Positions 1 to 8,481 of a stretch of 33,331 nt of DNA are shown here, one piece after another. The stretch lies in NCBI GenBank assembly GCA_002725015.1, contig PBQM01000075.1, positions 1-33,331 of the forward strand, given 5' to 3'. The notes under the pieces were generated by a model. It made no database searches. It was not told the origin of the DNA and was given only the letters and a program-made list of their open reading frames with translations. The position numbers and the translations under genes are program-made. Each line of letters starts with the position of its first letter. Position 1 is the first letter of the stretch. The DNA comes from Flavobacteriaceae bacterium (GTDB taxonomy: Bacteria > Bacteroidota > Bacteroidia > Flavobacteriales > Flavobacteriaceae).

Positions 1-1
1 A

Positions 2-86
2 GGAGAAATGGCAGAGTGGTCGAATGCGGCAGTCTTGAAAACTGTTGAGGGTCACACCTCCGGGGGTTCGAATCCCTCTTTCTCCG
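2..86 (+). tRNA. tRNA-Ser (anticodon TGA)
   Basis: Acceptor stem GGAGAAA (2-8) pairs with TTTCTCC (79-85). Anticodon loop CTTGAAA flanked by CAGT/ACTG, long variable arm, T-loop GGTTCGAATCC. CCA tail not encoded. Confidence 0.95.
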
Positions 87-212
87 CAACTTACAGAGTA
101 GATTGTCTTGTGGTAGAATATATAGTAGAATAAACTACCAATATTTAGAGATCCATAAGGCAATTTATAGCTGTATGACCGCTTAGAACAACACCTCCTC
201 CAGGAAGATTTT

Positions 213-248
213 AAAAAAAAAGCCCATGTTTTTACATGGGCTTTTTTT
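213..248 (+). terminator. Rho-independent-type terminator (possibly bidirectional)
   Basis: AAAAAAAAAGCCCATG-TTTTTA-CATGGGCTTTTTTT: 8-bp perfect stem (221-228/235-242) with an A-tract before and a T-tract after. Confidence 0.85.
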
Positions 249-256
249 ATATATCT

Positions 257-292
257 AAAAATATCAAATCATAAATATGATTTGATATTTTT
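257..292. repeat. Perfect 17-bp inverted repeat with 2-nt spacer
   Basis: AAAAATATCAAATCATA (257-273) AA TATGATTTGATATTTTT (276-292) is an exact reverse complement. Confidence 0.9.
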
Positions 293-322
293 TGGCACCA
301 ACTCATATTTCATTTATTTTTG
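291..322 (+). promoter_or_regulatory. Bacteroidetes-type sigma promoter for the nitroreductase gene
   Basis: TTTG (291-294), 20-nt spacer, TATTTTTG (315-322) matches TTTG/TAnnTTTG. It lies just upstream of the ATG at 335. Confidence 0.55.
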
Positions 323-334
323 TTAGAAAAAAGG

Positions 335-967
335 ATGAGTCTTTTGAATGCTTTAAAATGGCGTTATGCCACTAAAAAATTTGATGTAAATAAAATTATC
401 CCTGTCTCTGATATTGATAAAATAAAGACTGGTTTTAATCTAACCGCTACTTCTTATGGTTTACAACCTGTTTCTTTGTTAATCATACACAATAAAGACA
501 TACAAAAAGATCTGATTCCCTTGTCAATGGACCAAAAACAAGTGGGTCAGGCCTCACATTTGGCTATTTTTTGTGTTAAAACAAGCATGGATGCTCCCTA
601 TGTTATGGATTATTTTGAACGAATTAAAAGCATCCGAAAAACTGAGGATAAAGTATTGGCATCCTTTAGAACGCACATCATTGAAAGCTTTAAACAAAAA
701 TCTTCGGAAGAGATATTTTTATGGGGCGCCAAGCAGGCCTATTTGACCATGGGCAATCTTTTGTCCTTATGTGCTGATTTGCGCATTGATGCCTGTCCTA
801 TGGAGGGTTTTGACCCTAATGCCTACGACAACTATTTCGATTTAAGAGCAAAAGGATTGCGATCGGTACTCATCATGCCCATGGGGTACAGGGCAGAGGA
901 TGATATGTTTTCAAAAATGAAAAAAGTTCGAAAGGAGATTTCTGAATCTGTCATTGAAATACACTAA
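335..967 (+). CDS. NAD(P)H-dependent oxidoreductase / nitroreductase family protein
   Basis: ORF MSLLNALKWRYATKKFD... has the typical nitroreductase N-terminus, plus GAKQAYLTMGNLLS and CPMEGFDP motifs. The ATG at 335 follows AAAAAAGG and is preferred over the TTG at 320, which overlaps the predicted -7 box. Confidence 0.85.
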   Translation: MSLLNALKWRYATKKFDVNKIIPVSDIDKIKTGFNLTATSYGLQPVSLLIIHNKDIQKDLIPLSMDQKQVGQASHLAIFCVKTSMDAPYVMDYFERIKSIRKTEDKVLASFRTHIIESFKQKSSEEIFLWGAKQAYLTMGNLLSLCADLRIDACPMEGFDPNAYDNYFDLRAKGLRSVLIMPMGYRAEDDMFSKMKKVRKEISESVIEIH

Positions 968-969
968 TT

Positions 970-2172
970 ATGCCAGGATTTGAATTATTTGGCGATGCCG
1001 AACGCAATGAAGTCCAAGACGTTCTAAACTCAGGGGTGCTCATGCGCTATGGTTTTGAGGGTCTTAGACAAGGGCATTGGAAAGCCAAAGACTTGGAAAC
1101 AGCCATAGAAAAAAGATTCCAGATAAAACACGCTCAACTTGTCAGCAGTGGAACCGCTGCTGTCAGTATGGCCTTGGCTGCTTCTGGTGTAGGTGCTGGG
1201 GACGAAGTCATCATGCCCTGCTTTACTTTTGTTGCTAGCTTCGAAGCCATTTTAATGATGGGAGCCACTCCTGTGGTAGTGGATATTGACGATTCCCTGA
1301 CCTTAGACATTGAAGCTGTAAAAGCTGCCATTACCCCCAAAACCAAAGCCATAATGCCCGTGCACATGTGCGGCAGTATGGCTAATTTAGAGGCTTTGAA
1401 AAGCATTTGCAAAGACAATGCCTTGTTGTTGATTGAAGATGCCTGTCAGGCCATTGGCGGTACTTACAAAGGACAAGCACTTGGAACAATTGGAGATTTG
1501 GGTTGTTTTTCTTTTGATTTTGTAAAAACAGTCACCTGTGGCGAAGGGGGTGTCGTCATTACAAACAATACAAAATATGCTCAACACCTCGATCATTACA
1601 GCGATCATGGGCATGATCATATTGGACAGGACCGCGGGGCAGAGGCCCACCCTTTTTTGGGATATAATTTTCGAATTTCGGAACTGAATGCAGCAGTAGG
1701 ATTGGCGCAATTTCGTCGCATTGATGAATTCTTAAGCCTTCAAAAAAAACATTACGAAATACTGAGAAACGCTTTAGAACCGCTGGATGGCGTGCGCTTT
1801 AGAACTGTGCCTAAAGGCGGTGTGGAAAGTTATGCGTTTTTAAACTTTTTCCTTGAAGATTTAGAGACAGCTAGAGCTGTGATTAAGGCCTTTGGTGACA
1901 ATGGGATTGATGTCTGTTTTCATTACTTTGACAACAATTGGCATTACATTCGCAAATGGGGACATTTAAAAGCTAAAAAATCGTTGTATCCACTTTCTCC
2001 TTCCATACAAGCTGGCCTAAAGCTTTTAAAAACCAAAGACTTTTCAAAATCTGACCATTTTATTGGAAGAAATATTTCCTGTCTTATAAAGTTGTCTTGG
2101 TCTGAAGCGCTAGTTAAACAAAGGGCCAAAACAATGGCCGATTGCATTCGCAAAGTCTGTTCTAGTATCTGA
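970..2172 (+). CDS. DegT/DnrJ/EryC1/StrS-family PLP-dependent aminotransferase
   Basis: SSGTAAVSMALAASGVGAGDEVIMPCFTFVAS, IEDACQAIGGTYKG and SFDFVKTVTCGEGGVVIT (catalytic Lys). Confidence 0.85.
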   Translation: MPGFELFGDAERNEVQDVLNSGVLMRYGFEGLRQGHWKAKDLETAIEKRFQIKHAQLVSSGTAAVSMALAASGVGAGDEVIMPCFTFVASFEAILMMGATPVVVDIDDSLTLDIEAVKAAITPKTKAIMPVHMCGSMANLEALKSICKDNALLLIEDACQAIGGTYKGQALGTIGDLGCFSFDFVKTVTCGEGGVVITNNTKYAQHLDHYSDHGHDHIGQDRGAEAHPFLGYNFRISELNAAVGLAQFRRIDEFLSLQKKHYEILRNALEPLDGVRFRTVPKGGVESYAFLNFFLEDLETARAVIKAFGDNGIDVCFHYFDNNWHYIRKWGHLKAKKSLYPLSPSIQAGLKLLKTKDFSKSDHFIGRNISCLIKLSWSEALVKQRAKTMADCIRKVCSSI

Positions 2173-3313
2173 GGTAATCTACAATTTCCAATCCATAGCC
2201 AATCATGCCTACGCGTTTTTTTTGTTTGCTGTTGGAGATCAGGTTAAGCTTGTGAATTTTCAGATCGTGTAATATTTGTGCGCCAATTCCAAAGTCTTTC
2301 GCATCCATTTCTATGGAAGGTGCTTTTACAAGCTTTCCTTGCTTTTGCATGGATTCAAGTGTTGACAGGCGTTTAAGAGTTTTTTCAGGACTGGTGTATT
2401 GGTTTATAAAAATAATTGCGCCCATACCCTCAGCGTTGATCACTTTAAACATTTCATCTAGCTTTTTATCAGAGTTGTCTGTTAAAACTCCCAAAATGTC
2501 ATTGTTAATCGACGTGGAATTAATCCTTGTTGGTACAACATCATTGTGACTCCAATGTCCTTTAGTCAGTGCCATATGAATGGCCTCATTGGTGGTTTGC
2601 TGATAGGCTCTTAGTCTAAAGCTACCAAAACGAGTTTCGATTTCAAAGTCATTTTTTTTCACAATTAAAGAATCGTGTTCCATTCGGTAGGCCACCAGAT
2701 CTTCAATAGAAATAATCTTTAGATCAAATTTTTGTGCGACTTCAAGCAGTTGTGGCAATCGGGCCATACTACCATCGTCATTTAAAATTTCAACCAAGAT
2801 ACCAGCGGGCTGAAAGCCGGCAAGTCTTGCCAAATCGACAGCAGCCTCCGTATGTCCTGTACGTCTTAAAACCCCGCCATTTTTGGCTTTTAAAGGAAAC
2901 ACATGTCCAGGACGGCCCAAGTTAAAAGGTTTGGTTTTGGGATCGACGAAGGATTTGATTGTTTTGGCCCGATCCACTGCAGAAATTCCAGTGGTGCATC
3001 CATGACCAATTAAATCTACAGACACCGTAAATTGGGTATGGTGCAAGACTGTATTGTTTTGTACCATCATATATAAATCCAATTCATTACAACGCGTTTC
3101 TGTGAGTGGAGCACATATCAGTCCGCGACCGTTGGTGGCCATAAAATTAATCATCTCGGCAGTGACCATTTCGGCAGCAGCAATAAAATCACCTTCGTTT
3201 TCACGATTTTCATCATCCACAACTACGACAATTTTACCGGCTTTTATATCGGCAATTGCCGCTTCGATTGTATTGAGCTTTCCAAAAGATTTAGATGGGT
3301 TTTTTGAGGTCAT
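2162..3313 (-). CDS. ribB: 3,4-dihydroxy-2-butanone-4-phosphate synthase with degenerate GTP cyclohydrolase II-like C-terminal domain
   Basis: N-terminal DDENRENEGDFIAAAE and RTGHTEAAVDLARLAG motifs. C-terminal GCHII-like domain retains DFGIGAQILHDL but lacks the zinc cysteines. Confidence 0.9.
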   Translation of the reverse strand: MTSKNPSKSFGKLNTIEAAIADIKAGKIVVVVDDENRENEGDFIAAAEMVTAEMINFMATNGRGLICAPLTETRCNELDLYMMVQNNTVLHHTQFTVSVDLIGHGCTTGISAVDRAKTIKSFVDPKTKPFNLGRPGHVFPLKAKNGGVLRRTGHTEAAVDLARLAGFQPAGILVEILNDDGSMARLPQLLEVAQKFDLKIISIEDLVAYRMEHDSLIVKKNDFEIETRFGSFRLRAYQQTTNEAIHMALTKGHWSHNDVVPTRINSTSINNDILGVLTDNSDKKLDEMFKVINAEGMGAIIFINQYTSPEKTLKRLSTLESMQKQGKLVKAPSIEMDAKDFGIGAQILHDLKIHKLNLISNSKQKKRVGMIGYGLEIVDYLRY

Positions 3314-3352
3314 AAGTTATTTTTTTCAAAGATAGGAGAACGGTATCAAAAC

Positions 3353-5335
3353 TTAAGAGATTTTAAATAAATCTTCTTTCATTTTTTTATTGAAATAAAG
3401 TCTGTATAAGAAAAACAAGCAAAACCCCAAAACAATAAAAACAATATTATTTGTCATAAATTTCTTTTTTAAGAGATTGTAAAACTCCGACTGATTTTTA
3501 AATACTTTGGGTAAAATAATTAAAAACAACACTGCAGCAAAGAATGCCAAAACAAGCATCAGTATTCCTATCAGTTCTAGGCCATTGTTTTTAAAAATCC
3601 ATCCCAAAATTCCAACCGCCAAGGCCATGGTGTGTGTGATTGCTGCCAGAGTGGCATTTTCGTGATAAGCCTCTAAAAATCGAATTCCAGATTCGTAAGT
3701 TTCATTGGATAAATTGCCTGAAATTTTTAATTCTAGTTCACTTATACCTCTAATTTTCAACACTTCAAGGGCCTTATTCTTGTGTGATAAGCTCAATCCA
3801 TAATGGCGGTAATTTTTGATAAGATCGATGAGCTTAGTCGTTTCGAAATGTTGGAAATCTTGTGCACCTGCCTCAGTATTTGTTGGTTTTTCTTCTAATG
3901 TTATCAAATGAGATTTTACAAAGTATTTTTTTAATGGAATTAAGATGGCATCTAAATCTATGAGTGCCCTGTCCTTTGTTGCCCTGCTTGTGAGGTATAT
4001 ACTAAAAGGCATCATTATAAGACCTGCTAGCCAGGTGGCAAAAACAGGATTTAAACTGCTGTCTTCAGAGCTGTTTTTAGCAAAAATACTGATAAAATGA
4101 TAGGTAAGGAAAATGAGAATGGCAATGACCATGGGCAAGCCAATGCCCCCTTTTCGAATCAGTGCTCCTAGTGGTGCCCCAACAAAAAACAAAACAATAC
4201 ACATCAACCCCAATGCAAATTTATCGTGAAATGCTATGATGTGTTTGTTGATATTGGTAGTGGATATTTGGTGTGATTTGGTTTTTGTCTTTAAGTCTTC
4301 TTCGATATTTTTTACAGATTTTAAGGCATATTCCAGTACATTGACAGTCTTGTTGACTGGAAATATTGATACAATATCTCCCTCAGCTGTTAGACTGTCT
4401 TGACCGGCTTTTTGTTGTTTATTTGGACTGTTTTTTTGATTTAATTTTTTGAGCATCGTTTTTGAAAAGGAAGCATAGGATTTTTCCTGTTTTTTATAAA
4501 GAGAATCAATGGTAGTACTGAGCTCAGAGACTCCTAGCATATTATATTTTGAAGCGGTCTCTTTTTGGTCAAAGTCAATATCATTAAATTGAGAAATATC
4601 GATATTGATGGTGTACTTGTCAAAAGTGCTTTTAATCTGTGGTCTGTTTTTTGTTCTTTTCTGATAATTGGCAGGCTGTAATTCATCGTAATAATTACCG
4701 TCAAACAGCACCAACTGCAATAGATCGGAGTCTTCGTTGCTAAAAAATTCACCAGTTTTTGATTTTATAACTGTGTAATTTCCGTAAGAATTCCCCTTTT
4801 TCTGATGAATGATGACGTCTTTCAAAAATTGACCATTTTCTCCACTTTTTTTAGCAACTTTAATATTGATGTCTTGCAACTGGTTAAATTGCCCTTCAGC
4901 GATGGCCATGGCTGGTTTTACTCTTGCGATGTTGCGTCTTAGATTGAAAAAATTATACTCTGCAAGCGGAATAACGTTGTTGGCAAAGAAAAAACTTATG
5001 ATTGATAGGAAAACAATAAAGATGCTCAAACTTTTCATTGCTCTTTGTAATGAAATTCCTGTTGATTTCATGGCTGCAAACTCATAATTCTCTGAAAAGT
5101 TTCCAAACACCATGATTGAAACCAACAATATTGTTAGGGGCAGTACCAGAACCACAATGCGAGGTGAAACATACAGCAGGAATTTTAAAATTACTTCAAT
5201 TTCAAGGTCTTTTCCTGCCAGTTCGGATATGTACACCCAAATGGACTGCAATAAAAAAATAAACATTAAAATGGTAAATACGCTAAAAAAAGACTTTAAA
5301 TAGGTTGATAATATGTAGCGGTCTAGAAGTTTCAA
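3353..5335 (-). CDS. LptF/LptG (YjgP/YjgQ) family permease
   Basis: MKLLDRYILSTYLKSFFSVF N-terminus, GNFSENYEFAAMKSTGISLQRAM coupling-region motif, C-terminal TM block GAPLGALIRKGGIGLP. Confidence 0.88.
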   Translation of the reverse strand: MKLLDRYILSTYLKSFFSVFTILMFIFLLQSIWVYISELAGKDLEIEVILKFLLYVSPRIVVLVLPLTILLVSIMVFGNFSENYEFAAMKSTGISLQRAMKSLSIFIVFLSIISFFFANNVIPLAEYNFFNLRRNIARVKPAMAIAEGQFNQLQDINIKVAKKSGENGQFLKDVIIHQKKGNSYGNYTVIKSKTGEFFSNEDSDLLQLVLFDGNYYDELQPANYQKRTKNRPQIKSTFDKYTINIDISQFNDIDFDQKETASKYNMLGVSELSTTIDSLYKKQEKSYASFSKTMLKKLNQKNSPNKQQKAGQDSLTAEGDIVSIFPVNKTVNVLEYALKSVKNIEEDLKTKTKSHQISTTNINKHIIAFHDKFALGLMCIVLFFVGAPLGALIRKGGIGLPMVIAILIFLTYHFISIFAKNSSEDSSLNPVFATWLAGLIMMPFSIYLTSRATKDRALIDLDAILIPLKKYFVKSHLITLEEKPTNTEAGAQDFQHFETTKLIDLIKNYRHYGLSLSHKNKALEVLKIRGISELELKISGNLSNETYESGIRFLEAYHENATLAAITHTMALAVGILGWIFKNNGLELIGILMLVLAFFAAVLFLIILPKVFKNQSEFYNLLKKKFMTNNIVFIVLGFCLFFLYRLYFNKKMKEDLFKIS

Positions 5336-5341
5336 AAGGAC

Positions 5342-5998
5342 TTAATCTAAATAATTGATGTAAAACTCTTTATAATTTGAAGCTTCAAATTTAAAAAATG
5401 ATTTAGGAATTGTAATGTTGGTCTGGAAGTTTGCGATGGTCAATGTTGTTTTTGTCGCATTCTCACCCATTTCAATAAGATTATAAACGTGTTTTGTTTT
5501 CTCCTCAACTCCGAGCAGGGCATAGCGGATTTCCGATTCTGAGTCTATGGGAGTTAGTTTTATATATTGGATATTTCGGCCATATTTGGCTTGTTTTATA
5601 TCCATGGAATAATTATAGCCTTCTTCAAAAAAGTTTAAAAGCGTACTGGGCGAAATGGTATTATTATCTTCGAAATTTTCTTCCGAAATGGTGACTTCTT
5701 CATCCTCAGGACTGATTGTAAACAGCTTTTGACCATCAAAAATTCTTTGGATTCCCAGTATTTCTAAAACATACTTGTCGCCTTCAACTGTAAGTTTTCC
5801 ACGAGTTTCTTGACGGATGTTTTCCAATTCGTTTTCTAGCACATAGCTAAAGTCAATTTGAATATTTTGGTAACTGTTTACTTTTTCATTCACAAGCTGT
5901 AAAAGAGCTTTGGCTTTTGGATCTTGATTTTGGGCCTGCAACATTCCAAATGCAAGGAGAGTAAAGAGAATAGATTTGATTTTATTGTGAAGATTCAT
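5342..5998 (-). CDS. LolA-like outer-membrane lipoprotein carrier family protein
   Basis: Signal peptide followed by NIQIDFSYVLENE...GKLTVEGDKYVLEILG...IFDGQKLFTISPEDEEV, typical of the LolA-like fold. Follows ftsK, as in other Flavobacteriia. Confidence 0.8.
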   Translation of the reverse strand: MNLHNKIKSILFTLLAFGMLQAQNQDPKAKALLQLVNEKVNSYQNIQIDFSYVLENELENIRQETRGKLTVEGDKYVLEILGIQRIFDGQKLFTISPEDEEVTISEENFEDNNTISPSTLLNFFEEGYNYSMDIKQAKYGRNIQYIKLTPIDSESEIRYALLGVEEKTKHVYNLIEMGENATKTTLTIANFQTNITIPKSFFKFEASNYKEFYINYLD

Positions 5999-8357
5999 TG
6001 TCTAACAATTGGTTTAAAGCCATAAGGTCTGTAATAAGGACTTGCCGCGCTTTACTGCCTTCAAACGGTCCGACAATCCCAGCAGCTTCAAGCTGATCAA
6101 TTAAACGGCCTGCACGGTTGTATCCCAATTTTAATTTACGTTGCAACAAAGAGGCGGATCCTTGCTGCGCGGTCACAATAACTTCTGCTGCCTCTCTGAA
6201 AAGCTTGTCGCGATCATTTATATCAATATCAAGACTTGTGCCAGAATCTTCGCTTATATATTCGGGCAATATATAAGCATTTGGATAGGCTTTTTGAGAA
6301 CCGATAAAATCGGTCAAGCGCTCTATTTCAGGGGTATCTACAAAAGCGCATTGAATTCTTACCAAATCATTTCCTTGAGTGTAGAGCATGTCTCCTCTGC
6401 CGATCAATTGATCAGCACCAGAGCTGTCTAATATTGTTCGTGAGTCTATTTTTGAGGTTACACGAAAAGCAATCCTGGCCGGGAAGTTTGCTTTGATAAT
6501 CCCCGTGATCACATTGACTGAAGGGCGTTGGGTGGCAATGATTAAGTGAATTCCAATGGCACGTGCCAATTGGGCCAAACGCGCTATGGGCGTTTCAACT
6601 TCTTTACCAGCTGTCATAATTAAATCAGCAAATTCATCTACCACCAGAACAATATAGGGTAAGAATTTATGACCATCGTTGGGATTTAACTTGCGAGTTT
6701 TGAATTTTGTATTGTATTCTTTGATGTTTCTGCAGAAGGCGGATTTGAGCAAGTCATAGCGGTTGTCCATTTCAATACAAAGAGAATTTAAAGTATTGAT
6801 TACTTTGGTATTGTCAGTAATGATAGCATCATCAGAGTCCGGAAGTTTTGCCAAATAGTGGCGTTCAATTTTATTGAACAATGTCAATTCAACTTTTTTG
6901 GGATCTACCAAGACAAATTTGACTTCAGCAGGGTGTTTCTTGTAGAGTAGGGAAGTGAGTACAGCATTCAACCCCACTGATTTTCCTTGTCCAGTAGCAC
7001 CGGCCATAAGCATATGTGGCATTCTTGTCAGATCTACCACAAAAGTTTCATTACTAATGGTTTTACCCAATGCAACTGGTAATTCCATTTCTGTCGTTTG
7101 GAATTTTTTGGAAGCAATCACCGAATTCATGGATACTGTGGTGGCGTTTTTATTGGGGACCTCAATTCCGATAGTTCCACGTCCTGGAATGGGAGCGATG
7201 ATTCGGATTCCCAAAGCGGACAATGAGAGCGCGATGTCGTCTTCAAGATTTTTAATTTTTGAAATGCGAATTCCAGCGTCTGGAATAATTTCATAAAGCG
7301 TAACTGTGGGGCCTACTGTTGCTTTGATGCTGCTGATGCCAATTTTGTAATTGTTAAGCGTCTCGACAATTTTATTTTTATTGTCTTCGAGTTCCTCTTC
7401 ATCTACGGTGATGCCTTCACTGTCATATTTTTTTAGCAAATCCAAGTGGGGAAAGATAAATTTTGACAGTTCCAATGTAGGGTCTACTTCTCCAAAATCC
7501 TCGACAAGCTTCGCAGCTAAATTGTCGGTTTCTGAGGCTTCCTCTTCGGCAATGGTCACTTCCATTTTTAGGCTTTCGACTTCAGCTTTAGGTTCAGGAA
7601 TTTGATCGCTGATTTTGTCTTTTTTGATATTGGAATGGTTCTCAATGGTGGGTTCTAAATTTTCTATAGGCATCTCAAAAGAGGAAGTTTTTGTCTGCTC
7701 CTCGTCTTTGAGACTGGAATTTTTTATTTCAATATTTGTTTCACCCTGCTTTTTTTGATCAAGTTCTGAGGCGGTTTTTTTTGAAACCTTTAAAATGGAT
7801 TTAAAAATTTGTCCAATTTGTTGAGGGGTTACTTTGAGTCGAATGCCTAAATACGATATGACACCAAGAAGTAAAAGCAAAGCAGTCCCTATTTTACCTA
7901 TATAATCTTGCAGGAACAGATTCAGTTCATAACCAATGGTTCCGCCAAGGTTAGGAAATTGTTGAAATGCAAAACCAAATGCTACAGAGATCCATATAAC
8001 AATCAAGGTGCCCCAAAACCAGTGCCGGTAAAGCTTTGTTTTTGAAGTACCAGCTAATACACTGACACCCGATAAGCCTAGCAATCCTGCCAGAATTATT
8101 GAAGCCACTCCAAACCCCTTGAATACCAAAAAATGGCTGATCCAAGCACCAGATTTACTCAACCAGTTTTCGGTTGTCGTGCTTCTATTGGTGAAATCAT
8201 TCAATGTACTCTGGTCACTCTCACCAGTAAAGAAATAGGAAGCGATAGACAAACCTAAAATAATTCCCAATAGGATTAAAAAACTTCCCAGTACAAGTTG
8301 TTGTGAACTACTGAGCGATTTATTTTTGGTTCCTTTAATCCCTTTTGACTTGAACAT
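5982..8357 (-). CDS. ftsK: FtsK/SpoIIIE-family DNA translocase
   Basis: N-terminal TM helices, Walker A GATGQGKSVGLN, Walker B LVVDEFADLIM, C-terminal winged-helix gamma domain ASLLQRKLKLGYNRAGRLIDQLEAAGIVGP. Confidence 0.93.
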   Translation of the reverse strand: MFKSKGIKGTKNKSLSSSQQLVLGSFLILLGIILGLSIASYFFTGESDQSTLNDFTNRSTTTENWLSKSGAWISHFLVFKGFGVASIILAGLLGLSGVSVLAGTSKTKLYRHWFWGTLIVIWISVAFGFAFQQFPNLGGTIGYELNLFLQDYIGKIGTALLLLLGVISYLGIRLKVTPQQIGQIFKSILKVSKKTASELDQKKQGETNIEIKNSSLKDEEQTKTSSFEMPIENLEPTIENHSNIKKDKISDQIPEPKAEVESLKMEVTIAEEEASETDNLAAKLVEDFGEVDPTLELSKFIFPHLDLLKKYDSEGITVDEEELEDNKNKIVETLNNYKIGISSIKATVGPTVTLYEIIPDAGIRISKIKNLEDDIALSLSALGIRIIAPIPGRGTIGIEVPNKNATTVSMNSVIASKKFQTTEMELPVALGKTISNETFVVDLTRMPHMLMAGATGQGKSVGLNAVLTSLLYKKHPAEVKFVLVDPKKVELTLFNKIERHYLAKLPDSDDAIITDNTKVINTLNSLCIEMDNRYDLLKSAFCRNIKEYNTKFKTRKLNPNDGHKFLPYIVLVVDEFADLIMTAGKEVETPIARLAQLARAIGIHLIIATQRPSVNVITGIIKANFPARIAFRVTSKIDSRTILDSSGADQLIGRGDMLYTQGNDLVRIQCAFVDTPEIERLTDFIGSQKAYPNAYILPEYISEDSGTSLDIDINDRDKLFREAAEVIVTAQQGSASLLQRKLKLGYNRAGRLIDQLEAAGIVGPFEGSKARQVLITDLMALNQLLDNESSQ

Positions 8358-8377
8358 GCACTTATTGATGGTTTAAA

Positions 8378-8385
8378 CAAAAATA
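8378..8385 (-). promoter_or_regulatory. Possible -7 element (TATTTTTG) upstream of ftsK
   Basis: Reverse complement reads TATTTTTG, matching TAnnTTTG. No clear TTG at -33. Confidence 0.3.
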
Positions 8386-8432
8386 CAAATTAATAAACTT
8401 TATTGAATTCTGATGATAAATTTGTTTTAAAC

Positions 8433-8458
8433 AAAAAACCCAGTTTTAACTGGGTTTT
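8433..8458 (-). terminator. Terminator of katG
   Basis: Minus strand AAAACCCAGTT-AA-AACTGGGTTTTTT: perfect inverted repeat ending in a T-run, just downstream of the katG stop. Confidence 0.75.
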
Positions 8459-8481
8459 ATAAATTTAGATTTTGAGTTTGT

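Noticed and set aside
87-212. Post-tRNA-Ser region as a remnant of tRNA-targeted island integration
   Set aside because: No duplicated tRNA 3' end, integrase fragment or direct repeat visible; downstream genes look like core genes.
1134-1710. Antisense ORFs (94 and 107 aa) within the aminotransferase gene
   Set aside because: Shadow ORFs of a conserved PLP-enzyme frame.
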